Assembly: GCA_946405185.1 (NCBI GenBank)
Contig: CAMJGH010000008.1
Location: forward strand, 1-49,422
Source: an uncultured Lachnospiraceae bacterium
Lineage (GTDB): Bacteria > Bacillota > Clostridia > Lachnospirales > Lachnospiraceae
Reading direction: 5' to 3'
Length of the DNA stretch: 49,422 nt
This document shows positions 25,435 to 34,221 of the stretch, one piece after another. The position numbers and the translations under genes are program-made. A model generated the notes under the pieces. That model was not told the DNA's origin, did not search any database, and was given only the letters and a program-made list of their open reading frames with translations. Every line of letters starts with the position of its first letter. The first letter of the stretch is position 1.

Positions 25435-25522
25435 TTTTATGGTACAATGCTGTTATTCACGGGGCGGCCGCAAGGCCGGCTGTCCCGGGAAAGGGGTGCG
25501 GGGGAGCTTCCCGGGCAAAGCG

Positions 25523-27946
25523 ATGGACATCCTGACACTGCAGAATCTGTCCAAATACTACACGTCCCAGACCGCCGTGGTGATGGGTCTCTCGGACGTT
25601 ACCCTTTCGTTTTCGACGGGCGAATTTGCGGCGGTCACCGGCGAGAACGGCAGCGGCAAATCGACGCTGGCCGGCGTCATCGGCGGCATGCTTTCCTATG
25701 AGAGCGGCGAACTGTCCGTGATGGGACGCCCCACCTCTCACTACAATGCGGCGGACTGGGAGCGCTACCGCCGGGACGTCATCAGTTTCATCTCGCAGGA
25801 TTACGGCATCCTGCCGGGCAACACGGTCTTCGAAAACGTCGAAAGCGCGCTCATCCTGTCCGGTCACGACAAAGCCGCCGCCGGGGAGAAGACCCGCGCC
25901 ATCCTGCGCAAAGTCGGGCTGGAGAAGTATGCTGCCCGGCGTGCGGCCAGGCTCTCGAGCGGCCAGAAACAGCGCCTGGCGATCGCCCGGGCACTGGCGA
26001 AACCCTCGAAGATCCTTATCGCCGACGAGCCCACGGGCAACCTCGACCGGGCCAACAGCGACCAGGTCATCCGTCTGCTCAAAGAAGCCGCCGAAGAGCG
26101 GCTGGTCATCCTCATCACTCACGAATTCGACGAAGCCAAAGATTTTGTCACCCGGCACATCGTGCTTTCCGGCGGGAAAGTCGTGCAGGACGAGCAGGTT
26201 GGGCCTGCGCAGCCGGATAAGGCGGCAGAAGAACCCATAGAAGCAGGCGCCGCGGACGCCGCATCCGTCCGCGAAGCGCCGCGCGGGCACGCGGCGTATA
26301 TCGCCCGGCTCACGGCGAAAGCGCGCCCCGTCTTTTTCCTTCTCACGATGCTCATCCTGATGCTGACGGGCGTTGCGTCCTTCATCTTCCTGGGCACTTT
26401 TCTGTACGCCGCGGACGACGTGCCGTCGCGCATCTACGACAGCCGGGCGTTCCCGAACGGGGATCCCACGCGGCTGGTCCTTGCGAAGGACGGGATGGAC
26501 TTTTTCACTCCCGAAGAACTTGAGGAACTGGGCAGGACAAAATACGTCCGCTCTGTGGAGGAGTACGGATACGTTTCGGACGTGAATTATCACTACCGCG
26601 AAGACGTGGACTACCGGAAGTTCACGAGCGCGGATTTTGAGCCCGGTTACGACCCGCTCTCGAATCCCGACGCGTACGCGCTGACCGTCAAAGTGGAACT
26701 GCTGACGGACGACCCGCTGTACGTCCGCAGCGTTTCGCAGGCGGGTGCGGTGAAGACCGGACGCCTGCCCGAAGGGTTTTACGAGGTGCTGTCCGCGGAT
26801 CCGGCGCTGAAGACGGGCGCGCAGGTGGAAGTGTTCTTCCGGGACCGGGCGCACTGGGGGGTCTCGCAGTACATCCGCCTGACGTTCGATGTGGTCGGAG
26901 AGACGGCGGGGGAGGGCGGCCTCTACTTTTCGGACAGTTTCTGCCGGATGCTGAACAACGCCACGAAAGCGGCCATCTTCAACCAGGGCAGCACGTACTA
27001 TACCGGCGGCGACCTGGGGAGGTTCCCGGCCGCGCCGTTTGACGCGGCGCGCTTTGCGGACGCGATGGTGCCGGCCTATCCCCCGACGGACAGCCGGCCG
27101 TCCCCGGAGAACGCACCGCCGCCCGCGCCTGTCATCCCGGAGGCGCTGGCGGAAGGCGAGTGCGTCACTCCCGCCGGCGCCACGGACAAGCGTCTGCAGT
27201 TCGGCGTCACCTTCACGATGAGCGTCAACGACTGGTTCGGGCACCGCTTTTCCGGCGATGCGGACGAAAAGGACTACCCGACGGGCACGTTCGCGCTGAC
27301 CTGCGCGGGGCTGTTCGACTCAAAACACCCGCGGTTCGTGCTGCTCAGCCCTGAAACGTATGAAAAGATGACTTCGGGACTGCGGTCCGACCAGGTGTCC
27401 GTCTTCCTCGACGACTACTCCTACACGCAGCGTGCCATCGACGGGCTGGCGAAGAAAGGGTATATCGTGATCTCGCCGTTCACGCAGGGGGCTTCCAAAA
27501 AGAGCGCCGCCCGCGAGACGGAGCGCCTGAATCTTCTGCGCGTCTCCCTGGCGGCGGCGTTGATGACGCTCGTGCTCCAGCTGATCCTGCTGCGCGTGAC
27601 GTCCTCCTCGCTGAAGGACCACTACCGGCTGCTTGCCGGGATGGGCCTGCGGGCGAAGGCCGCCTCCGGCTCGCTGGGGATGCTCTTCCTGTGCATGACC
27701 CTCCTGGCGGAGGCGGCCGCGGCGGCGGTGATCCTTTTGCTGAACCGGCAGGGATACGAGCGGGTCGTGAACATCTTCAAGTATCTGGACACCCCGCAGC
27801 TTATGCTCATCGCGGCGGTTCACTTCGTCTTCTGCGGCATCGCGTACGCCGCGGCCGCGCGCTCGCTTAAAAAGCAGGTCTTTACGATCGGAGGCTTCTA
27901 CGAGGACATCGACGGCGAGCGGATGGAGGAGGTGATGGGCGCATGA
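25523..27946 (+). CDS. ABC transporter ATPase-permease fusion, MacB/FtsX-like (first half)
   Basis: An 807-residue protein. The N-terminal ATPase (about 1-235) has Walker A GENGSGKS, signature LSSGQKQRLAIARAL, Walker [13 protein letters not shown] and the switch His in LITHEFDEAK. One transmembrane helix near 270-293 leads to a large extracytoplasmic region of about 370 residues. Three helices follow near 675-700, 713-737 and 755-780, the MacB/FtsX topology. A Pro/Ala-rich stretch (PSPENAPPPAPVIPEA) interrupts the outer domain. Such pumps move lipoproteins, peptides or antibiotics by mechanotransmission rather than through a channel. ATG 25523 starts at the conserved MDILTLQNLSKYY, and its ribosome site is weak. 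Its stop overlaps the start of the second fusion (ATGA). Confidence 0.88.
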   Translation: MDILTLQNLSKYYTSQTAVVMGLSDVTLSFSTGEFAAVTGENGSGKSTLAGVIGGMLSYESGELSVMGRPTSHYNAADWERYRRDVISFISQDYGILPGNTVFENVESALILSGHDKAAAGEKTRAILRKVGLEKYAARRAARLSSGQKQRLAIARALAKPSKILIADEPTGNLDRANSDQVIRLLKEAAEERLVILITHEFDEAKDFVTRHIVLSGGKVVQDEQVGPAQPDKAAEEPIEAGAADAASVREAPRGHAAYIARLTAKARPVFFLLTMLILMLTGVASFIFLGTFLYAADDVPSRIYDSRAFPNGDPTRLVLAKDGMDFFTPEELEELGRTKYVRSVEEYGYVSDVNYHYREDVDYRKFTSADFEPGYDPLSNPDAYALTVKVELLTDDPLYVRSVSQAGAVKTGRLPEGFYEVLSADPALKTGAQVEVFFRDRAHWGVSQYIRLTFDVVGETAGEGGLYFSDSFCRMLNNATKAAIFNQGSTYYTGGDLGRFPAAPFDAARFADAMVPAYPPTDSRPSPENAPPPAPVIPEALAEGECVTPAGATDKRLQFGVTFTMSVNDWFGHRFSGDADEKDYPTGTFALTCAGLFDSKHPRFVLLSPETYEKMTSGLRSDQVSVFLDDYSYTQRAIDGLAKKGYIVISPFTQGASKKSAARETERLNLLRVSLAAALMTLVLQLILLRVTSSSLKDHYRLLAGMGLRAKAASGSLGMLFLCMTLLAEAAAAAVILLLNRQGYERVVNIFKYLDTPQLMLIAAVHFVFCGIAYAAAARSLKKQVFTIGGFYEDIDGERMEEVMGA

Positions 27947-30426
27947 TCCGGGTAAACGGTCTGACAAAAACCTACGGCGCCGGCACCCGCGCCGCGGAAG
28001 AAGTGCTTCACGGCGTCAGCTTCGACCTTCCCGAGACCGGGTTTGTCTGCATCCTCGGGCGGTCGGGCAGCGGCAAGACCAGCCTTCTCAACGCCGTCGG
28101 CGGACTGGACTCCTTTGACGGCGGCACGGTGGAGATCGACGGCGCGGTCATGACCCGGTCCGACACCGGGACGATGGAGCGCAAACGGAACGAATACTTC
28201 GGCTACGTGTTCCAGAACTACTACCTGCTGCCGGAACACTCCGCCGCCTATAACGTGTACCTCGGCCTGCACTCCCTCGACCTGACGGAGGAGGAGAAAC
28301 TGCGCCGCGTGGGGGATGCCCTGAAGAAAGTCGGGATGCTTAGGTTTCGCAAGCGCCTGGTGGGCGAACTTTCGGGCGGCCAGCAGCAGCGCATCGCCAT
28401 CGCGCGGGCCATCGCCAAGTCCCCGAAGGTGATCTTCGCGGACGAGCCCACCGGCAACCTGGACGAAGAGAGCACCCTGACGGTCTGCGCGCTGCTGAAG
28501 AAACTGTCGAAGACCGGCCTGGTCGTGATGGTCACGCACGAAGAACGCCTGGCGGACTTCTTTGCGGACCGGGTCATCACCATCGACGACGGCCGCATCA
28601 CGGGCGATGTCACCGACTGGGTGCGGGGCGACCTTCTGTCCGCCGACGCCAATACCGTCTACGCGGGCGACTGCCGGGAGGCGGTGTTTGCCGACGGTCC
28701 GCTGCGCCTGCGCGTCCTCTCGGAGGAGGGGAGCGCCCCCGCGGACATCACGGTCGTCATCGAAAACGGCCGCATCCTCATCAAAACGGACGACAAGCGC
28801 CTGACGATGGTCTCAAAGACGGCCGATGCGCCCGTCGTCCGGGAGGGCAGCCGCCCGAAACTGGACCGCAGGCAGCTGGAGGAGGCGGAAGAGGGCCTGC
28901 CGGACGGACCCGTGCAGCCGCCTGCGCGGACGAAAAAGCGCACGGGGCTGGGACTGCCGATGCTCTTTGCGGAGATGAAGACGACGGCCTCCCGGAAGAA
29001 ACTGCGCAGCGCGGCGACGGGGGTGTTCCTGGTGCTTCTCTCGCTGATGCTGCTTCTGTCCGTCTCCGACCTGACGGCAGCGGCGCGGGTGAAGAAGGAA
29101 GACTTCATCACGGCGGATTCGCACATCCTGCGGATGGACATCGCCAAGGGAAAGAACTGGAACGACCGCACGGCATGGTCGGTCGCCGAGTATATTCCCG
29201 CGCTCCTGGCGGTGCTGGAGGAGACGGGGCTGGACTATGACCTCATCCCTCACACCAACCTGCCGTTCGGATTTACCACCGACATCCTGCCGCAGTACGG
29301 GACGCTGTCGATGAGCCTCGGAAAGTACAACCTGGCGAACGTAAAAAGGCTGGATCCGTCGACGCTTCTGTGCGGGCGCATGCCCGAGCGGTGCGACGAG
29401 ATCGTCGTCGACCGCTGGGTCATCCGCAACTGTTCCGAGAAGGACGGCATCGTACAGAACTTCATCGTCAACGAAGAGTACATGCTCGGCAAGCGGATCT
29501 ACATGGAGAACAAAGCTTATTACCCCGTTATCGTCGGCATCTGCGACAGCGGGGAGCCCGACATCTACATGACCTCCGCGGGACTGCTCTCCGTGGGGAT
29601 CAAAGGGCTGTCGGTCATGCCGTATTCCGAGTTTGTCGCCGCGACGGGGCGGACGGACGTGGCGCCGCCCGAACCCGGCGAATGCTTCCTCCTGGACGAA
29701 CTGGCCGGCGGATTCTATAAAGGAAAGATCGGCACGCAGATGAACCTGCCGAACGGCATGAAACTGTACGTGCGGGAGAGTGTCAAGGGGGCATTTTACG
29801 AGGAGGCCCGGATCACGACGGCGATCGTCGTTGCGGACGCCTATGTGGAGGAACTGCTGCGGTTCGCCGTCGGGGGCGTCACGCATTTCGACATCTGGTG
29901 CGCGGACAAGGACGCCGTCCGGTCTGCCGTCACGGGCAGCCTTCCGGAAGAACTCTCGGGCATGCTTCTGATCGACGCGGACGATACCTACGGGCGGGAG
30001 TACAGAGCCTTCATGGCGGGGCGCACGGTGCGCCTGCAGACGCGCTTCCTCATCACGGCGGCCGTCGGCCTTCTGTGCCTGGTGATGCTCTACGTGATCC
30101 AGCGCTTCCGGGTGCGCGACCGGATGGGGATGATCGCCGTCTACCGGATGCTGGGCATTCCGGGGCGGGATTCCGTGGGGGTGTTCATCCTCGAAAACCT
30201 GCTGCTGACGGTGCGGTTTGCGGTGCCCGCGGTGTTTCTGGCGTGGGCCGTCGTCTCGCTGCTGCCCGTCCTCGGCGTGGGCGGGCTTTCGGTCACGGTC
30301 CCGCTCTGGGCGCCGTTTGCCGTCCTGGGGATCCTGCTGGCCGCAGGAGTCGTCATCGCGGCCGCCGCGGTGATGCGCCTGACTGCGATGCCGCCGGCCG
30401 GACTGGCCGCCAAATACGATTTCTGA
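27943..30426 (+). CDS. ABC transporter ATPase-permease fusion, MacB/FtsX-like (second half)
   Basis: An 827-residue protein of the same layout as its upstream partner. The N-terminal LolD/MacB-like ATPase has Walker A GRSGSGKT, signature [15 protein letters not shown], Walker [16 protein letters not shown] and switch His in VTHEERL. A linker of about 130 residues precedes a helix near 357-380. An outer domain of about 320 residues and helices near 700-720, 750-778 and 791-812 follow. It starts at the ATGA overlap with the upstream gene. Two different fused half-transporters made in equal amounts suggest a heterodimer with two unlike outer domains. No regulator, lipoprotein or peptide gene is next to them, so the cargo is unknown. 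Confidence 0.9.
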   Translation: MIRVNGLTKTYGAGTRAAEEVLHGVSFDLPETGFVCILGRSGSGKTSLLNAVGGLDSFDGGTVEIDGAVMTRSDTGTMERKRNEYFGYVFQNYYLLPEHSAAYNVYLGLHSLDLTEEEKLRRVGDALKKVGMLRFRKRLVGELSGGQQQRIAIARAIAKSPKVIFADEPTGNLDEESTLTVCALLKKLSKTGLVVMVTHEERLADFFADRVITIDDGRITGDVTDWVRGDLLSADANTVYAGDCREAVFADGPLRLRVLSEEGSAPADITVVIENGRILIKTDDKRLTMVSKTADAPVVREGSRPKLDRRQLEEAEEGLPDGPVQPPARTKKRTGLGLPMLFAEMKTTASRKKLRSAATGVFLVLLSLMLLLSVSDLTAAARVKKEDFITADSHILRMDIAKGKNWNDRTAWSVAEYIPALLAVLEETGLDYDLIPHTNLPFGFTTDILPQYGTLSMSLGKYNLANVKRLDPSTLLCGRMPERCDEIVVDRWVIRNCSEKDGIVQNFIVNEEYMLGKRIYMENKAYYPVIVGICDSGEPDIYMTSAGLLSVGIKGLSVMPYSEFVAATGRTDVAPPEPGECFLLDELAGGFYKGKIGTQMNLPNGMKLYVRESVKGAFYEEARITTAIVVADAYVEELLRFAVGGVTHFDIWCADKDAVRSAVTGSLPEELSGMLLIDADDTYGREYRAFMAGRTVRLQTRFLITAAVGLLCLVMLYVIQRFRVRDRMGMIAVYRMLGIPGRDSVGVFILENLLLTVRFAVPAVFLAWAVVSLLPVLGVGGLSVTVPLWAPFAVLGILLAAGVVIAAAAVMRLTAMPPAGLAAKYDF

Positions 30427-30481
30427 TGCGGTGAAGGGAACAAGGGGCCGCGCGGCGGTTCCAAAAGAAAGGAGAAGACAC

Positions 30482-31471
30482 ATGTATCAGCCTTCCGAGG
30501 CACGATATGAGACCATGACGTACAACCGCTGCGGCAAAAGCGGCCTGAAACTGCCCGCCGTGTCGCTTGGCTGCTGGCACAACTTCGGCGATGATGCCGA
30601 CCCGCAGCGCATGAAGGAACTCATCTTCACTGCCTTTGACGCGGGCATCACCCACATCGACCTGGCCAACAACTACGGCCCGGCGCCGGGCGCGGCGGAG
30701 AAAAACATCGGCCGCATCCTCCGGGAGGATCTGGCCGGGTACCGGGATGAGCTGATCATCTCCACCAAGGCGGGGTATGAGATGTGGCCCGGGCCGTACG
30801 GCAACTTCGGCAGCCGCAAATACCTGCTGGCCAGCCTGGACCAGTCCTTAAAGCGCCTGGGGCTTGATTACGTGGACATCTTCTACCAGCACCGGCCGGA
30901 CCCGGACACCCCGCTGGAGGAGAGCCTGGGCGCGCTGGAGACAGCCGTTAAGAGCGGCAAGGCGCTCTACGCCGGGCTTTCGAAGTACGACGGGCCGCTG
31001 CTGCGCGAGGCTGTGAAGTTCTTTGCCGAGCGGCACGTGCCGTTCGTGATCTGCCAGAACCGCTACTCGCTTCTGGACCGCACCATCGAGCAGGACGGCC
31101 TGAGGCAGGCGGTGCTGGATGAGGGGCTCGGGCTCATCACGTTCAGCCCGCTGGCGCAGGGGCTTCTGACGGACCGGTATCTGAACGGCATTCCGTCGGA
31201 CAGCCGCATGGCCTCCGGCAGCCGGTTCCTGAACGAAGATGCGCTGAACCCGGAACTGCTGGAAAAACTCCGGAAGCTGAACGGCCTTGCCGCAGAGCGC
31301 GGGCAGACGCTGGCGGAGATGGCGCTCGCGTGGCTTCTGCAGGATGAGGCGGTGACCAGCGTCCTCATCGGCGCCTCCCGGCCGGAGCAGATAAAGACCA
31401 ACCTGAAGGCCATGGACGCCGCGCCCATCACCGCGGAGGAGCGGGCGAAGATCGAGGAGATCCTGGCCTGA
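30482..31471 (+). CDS. Aldo/keto reductase (YghZ-like)
   Basis: A 329-residue (alpha/beta)8 aldo/keto reductase. The catalytic tetrad can be read in DLANNYGP (Asp, Tyr), ISTKAGYEMWPGPYG (Lys) and IFYQHRPDPDTPLEE (His). The motif NNYGPAPGAAEKNIGRIL and the WPGPYG insertion resemble the YghZ group, which reduces L-glyceraldehyde 3-phosphate and methylglyoxal with NADPH. The C-terminal VLIGASRPEQI binds the cofactor phosphate. AAAGAAAGGAGAAG precedes ATG 30482. It lies 55 bp after the transporter pair with no terminator between and may be co-transcribed, but a functional link is not evident. Confidence 0.92.
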   Translation: MYQPSEARYETMTYNRCGKSGLKLPAVSLGCWHNFGDDADPQRMKELIFTAFDAGITHIDLANNYGPAPGAAEKNIGRILREDLAGYRDELIISTKAGYEMWPGPYGNFGSRKYLLASLDQSLKRLGLDYVDIFYQHRPDPDTPLEESLGALETAVKSGKALYAGLSKYDGPLLREAVKFFAERHVPFVICQNRYSLLDRTIEQDGLRQAVLDEGLGLITFSPLAQGLLTDRYLNGIPSDSRMASGSRFLNEDALNPELLEKLRKLNGLAAERGQTLAEMALAWLLQDEAVTSVLIGASRPEQIKTNLKAMDAAPITAEERAKIEEILA

Positions 31472-31494
31472 GGCCTGTTGGGGTTCTGAGTAAA

Positions 31495-31526
31495 AAAGGC
31501 CGCCCGGTGCTGTCCGGGCGGCCTTT
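31495..31526. terminator. Bidirectional terminator between convergent genes
   Basis: Perfect 13-bp arms AAAGGCCGCCCGG (31495-31507) and CCGGGCGGCCTTT (31514-31526). On the minus strand the hairpin is followed by a T-run (complement of 31491-31497), so it serves the gene at 31561 best. It also follows the aldo/keto reductase. Confidence 0.85.
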
Positions 31527-31560
31527 GCGGCTGTAGGGAGAAACGATACGGGAACCGGCC

Positions 31561-32409
31561 TTAAGGAGTGGCCGCAGTGGTATCCTGCGTCTGCTCCGGC
31601 TCCTGGCTGTCCGCGGCGGCGCCGCCTTCTTCGGCCTCGCGCAGGGCTCTGGCTTCACAGGTCTTGCACAGGCGGGTCTTGCCGGCTTCGATGGCGGTGG
31701 TCGAGGTGCCCGTCAGCAGCTCCACCGTGTGGTTTAAGTGCGAGCAGTCATCGTAGGCATGGAAGACGGTACCGCTGGCTGTCCAGAAGACGGTGTCGAT
31801 GTCGGCGGCTTCGAGCATTTCTTCCTGGCTGATCGGATTGTAGTCGACGCTGGAGAGGCCGGCGACCACGAGGGCCACAGCGCCGGCGATGGCGGCGATC
31901 GTCTTGGACTTCTTGTCCGCTTCCTTGTTCGTCAGGATCAGGATGATGAACGGGAGGAATGCGAAGACGGAGAGGATCACGCCCAGGTTGTTGTGGATCC
32001 AGAATTTCGTCTTGTTGGCGGCGGAAGCCGGATCCAGGTGGTTGGACTTGACCCAGAGCCGCGAGGCGACGATCACGCAGGCAAGATCAAGAACGAGCAG
32101 GACAAGCCAGGCGATGGTCCAGCCGGGATTTTCCGTGGTGAACTTGAACTCGATCTTGTGGAAGAAGATCAGGATCGCCAGGAGCTCGAACACGATGGCG
32201 ACCGCCCACAGGACGATCGCGGCGATGCGGTACGGGCGGGCATTCGCGCGGGTGATCGCCAGCAGCTCTTCTTTGTTGGTGCTCTGCTGGCCGACCTGCG
32301 TATAGGTGTGCTGTACCTTGGTCTTTTCAGCGGCTTTTTTAGCGGTGGCAGCTTCGAGCGCTCTTCTGGCGGCTTCGCTGGCGCCCTCGTTCTTGCTGGT
32401 CTTTGCCAT
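31561..32409 (-). CDS. Membrane protein with C-terminal Ada-like zinc-site motif
   Basis: A 282-residue protein. A basic, Ala/Lys-rich N-terminal stretch (about 1-60) could be helical. Four hydrophobic segments follow (about 68-85, 105-125, 143-160 and 173-190). The C-terminal portion contains VFHAYDDCSHL, then AIEAGKTRLCKTCEAR. The pattern H-x4-C ... A-x2-G-x4-C-x2-C resembles the small zinc-binding module of Ada and of many nuclease tails. The tail ends in an acidic, Gln/Thr-rich stretch. The overall family is not one I recognise. GGAAGGAGAAC precedes ATG 32409 on the minus strand. It is alone between a terminator and a divergent promoter region shared with the sigma factor gene. Confidence 0.72.
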   Translation of the reverse strand: MAKTSKNEGASEAARRALEAATAKKAAEKTKVQHTYTQVGQQSTNKEELLAITRANARPYRIAAIVLWAVAIVFELLAILIFFHKIEFKFTTENPGWTIAWLVLLVLDLACVIVASRLWVKSNHLDPASAANKTKFWIHNNLGVILSVFAFLPFIILILTNKEADKKSKTIAAIAGAVALVVAGLSSVDYNPISQEEMLEAADIDTVFWTASGTVFHAYDDCSHLNHTVELLTGTSTTAIEAGKTRLCKTCEARALREAEEGGAAADSQEPEQTQDTTAATP

Positions 32410-32477
32410 AACAGTTCTCCTTCCTTTTTTCTTTGGAAACTGATACTCTGAGCGTATCACATTCCCCTATGGTTTTC

Positions 32478-32489
32478 AAGAACGTTCTT
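32478..32489. promoter_or_regulatory. Perfect 12-bp palindrome upstream of the membrane protein gene
   Basis: AAGAACGTTCTT is a perfect palindrome 69 bp upstream of the minus-strand start at 32409. It is a possible operator. It is not a LexA box, which needs four bases between GAAC and GTTC. Confidence 0.3.
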
Positions 32490-32566
32490 ATGTTGTTTTA
32501 GTGCCGCCGGCAGCCGCGGGACGCCGGCGGGGCTCTTATGGTTTTTTCAAAAAAAGTGCAGAGGGC

Positions 32567-32594
32567 TGTAACGAACCGTCCGAAACGCGCATTA
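32567..32594 (+). promoter_or_regulatory. Candidate ECF-type autoregulated promoter
   Basis: TGTAAC (32567-32572), 16 bp, then GCATTA (32589-32594) lies 32 bp before the sigma factor start. ECF factors commonly recognise an AAC-containing -35 box and often drive their own gene. The -10 half is not the usual CGTC. A possible hairpin (CCGCCGGC 32504-32511 with GCCGGCGG 32523-32530) stands just upstream. Confidence 0.4.
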
Positions 32595-32625
32595 ACAGAC
32601 AGAACGGACGAAAGGAGGTGAGAGG

Positions 32626-33099
32626 ATGCAGCCGATGGAAGACGTCTACCGGGACTACGCACAGACCGTCTACCGGTACCTGCTGGGGCTGACGCGGGAC
32701 GAAGACCTGGCGGAAGAGCTGACGCAGGAGACGTTCTATCAGGCCATCCGCAGCAGCGGCCGGTTTGACGGCAGCTGCCGGGTGTCCACGTGGCTGTGTG
32801 CCATCGCGAAGCGCGTCCTTCTCACGTACCGCCGGAAGCACCCCGTCACGGAGGAACTGGACGAAGACTCCGCGCTGACGCCCTCCGCCGAGAGCAGGGC
32901 CCTTGACGGACTGAACCGGATGGAGCTGATCCGGCGGATGCACGGCCTGCCGGACGCCGCCAGAGAAGTGATGTACCTGCGGGTGTTCGGGGAACTGTCG
33001 TTTGCGGAGATCGGCGAGATCTGCGGGAAGTCCGAAAACTGGGCCCGCGTGACGTTCTACCGCGCAAAGGAAAGACTGAAAAAGGAGATGACGCTATGA
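32626..33099 (+). CDS. ECF (group 4) RNA polymerase sigma factor
   Basis: A 157-residue sigma-70-family factor with only regions 2 and 4. Region 2 includes YRYLLGLTRDEDLAEELTQE and RVSTWLCAIAKRVLLTYRRK. Region 4 includes LPDAAREVMYLRVFGELSF and a helix-turn-helix AEIGEICGKSENWARVTFYR. It should direct polymerase to a stress or envelope regulon. AAAGGAGGTGAGAGG gives a very strong ribosome site for ATG 32626. It overlaps the anti-sigma gene by four bases, the usual arrangement for an ECF factor held by its membrane anti-sigma factor. Confidence 0.93.
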   Translation: MQPMEDVYRDYAQTVYRYLLGLTRDEDLAEELTQETFYQAIRSSGRFDGSCRVSTWLCAIAKRVLLTYRRKHPVTEELDEDSALTPSAESRALDGLNRMELIRRMHGLPDAAREVMYLRVFGELSFAEIGEICGKSENWARVTFYRAKERLKKEMTL

Positions 33100-34070
33100 A
33101 GACCATCCCGTGTGAAGTGATCAGGGACCTGCTCCCTTCCCATATCGACGGGCTGACGAGCGATGTCACCGACCGGGTGATCAAAGACCACCTGGAAGGG
33201 TGTGCGGCCTGCCGCGAGGTGCTTTCCCGCATGCGCGGGCAGGAAGCAGCACCGCCGGCGGATGAGCGGGGGAAGAAGGAGATCGATTTTCTGAAAAAGA
33301 ACCGGAAGCGCAACCGGCGCATCGTGCTGGCCAGTGTGGCGGGGGCTTTTCTGCTGGCCTTGCTGGTGCTGTGCGTGCGGATGTTTGTGGTCGGCAGCCG
33401 GAACACGGCGCCGTGGGCGGCCATGAATCTGGCCGTGGAGGGCAGGCAGCTGACGTTTACGGCCGTACCGCTTGACAGCGCATCGGCCATCGCCCGCCTC
33501 ACCTACACGGAGGAGGACGGCGTGGTGACCGTCAATGCCCGGTCTGTTCTGGTCAGTTTCCTGCACCGCGGAAGCAAGCCGGGCAACTATACCGCTGCGG
33601 AGCCCATCCGGGAAGTCCGGCTGGGGAACCGCACCGTCTGGGCAGACGGACAGGCCATCTCCGCGTACACGTCCGAAGTGTTTGCCACGCGCCACGACTA
33701 CATCGGCGACGCTCCGGCCAACGGCCGGACGGCCATGGCGCTGGGGCTGGCGGACAGGCTGGGGGCGTTCACCAGCCGGCTGGAGACGTCCAAAGAGCCG
33801 TACGGCTGGACCGTCCTTCTGGAAGAGGAGGTGCCGGCGGAGCGGCTGGCCGAGCGGGAGGCCGACATGGACGCGTACGCCCGCGTGATGATCGGGCTCA
33901 TCGGCAACCTGGACCACGTGACGTTTTCCTACCGTGCGGACGGAAAAGACCGTGAGCGCACTGTGACCGCCGCGGAGGCGACGGAGTATTTCGGTGAGGA
34001 TATCAAGACCATCGGGAAATCCGTGACGGCGCTCGGGCGCCTGCTGGAACTCTCCGGCCTGAGGCGGTGA
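33096..34070 (+). CDS. Membrane anti-sigma factor with zinc-finger (zf-HC2) domain
   Basis: A 324-residue protein. The N-terminal anti-sigma domain has Cys 6, His 32, Cys 36 and Cys 39 in the ZAS pattern (DHLEGCAACREVL). A basic juxtamembrane run KKNRKRNRR precedes one transmembrane helix near 70-92 (IVLASVAGAFLLALLVLCV). The remaining 230 or so residues should be outside the membrane and are not from a family I can name. It would bind the sigma factor encoded upstream and release it on an envelope signal. Translation is coupled through ATGA at 33096-33099. Confidence 0.9.
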   Translation: MKTIPCEVIRDLLPSHIDGLTSDVTDRVIKDHLEGCAACREVLSRMRGQEAAPPADERGKKEIDFLKKNRKRNRRIVLASVAGAFLLALLVLCVRMFVVGSRNTAPWAAMNLAVEGRQLTFTAVPLDSASAIARLTYTEEDGVVTVNARSVLVSFLHRGSKPGNYTAAEPIREVRLGNRTVWADGQAISAYTSEVFATRHDYIGDAPANGRTAMALGLADRLGAFTSRLETSKEPYGWTVLLEEEVPAERLAEREADMDAYARVMIGLIGNLDHVTFSYRADGKDRERTVTAAEATEYFGEDIKTIGKSVTALGRLLELSGLRR

Positions 34071-34104
34071 AAGGCCGGCAGACGAAAAAACATATCTCGG
34101 TCAT

Positions 34105-34147
34105 AAGCTCCGGCGGCGGATAAAAGTGCTGCCGGAGCTTTTCCTTT
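34105..34147 (+). terminator. Terminator of the sigma/anti-sigma operon
   Basis: Perfect 10-bp arms AAGCTCCGGC (34105-34114) and GCCGGAGCTT (34131-34140) with a 16-nt loop are followed by TTCCTTT. Confidence 0.8.
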
Positions 34148-34177
34148 GCCCGGGACCGCGCACGATCCGGGAAAACA

Positions 34178-34186
34178 TGCTATACT
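34178..34186 (+). promoter_or_regulatory. Extended -10 promoter of the pectinesterase operon
   Basis: TGCTATACT (34178-34186) is an extended -10 element 35 bp before the pectinesterase ATG. No clear -35 box is seen. Confidence 0.5.
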
Positions 34187-34221
34187 GTCTGCAGATCGGC
34201 CGGAAACGGAAAGGAGACAAC

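Noticed and set aside
32478-32489. GAACGTTC palindrome considered as a LexA/DinR box
   Set aside because: The Firmicute LexA box needs four bases between GAAC and GTTC; here there are none. Kept only as a generic palindrome.
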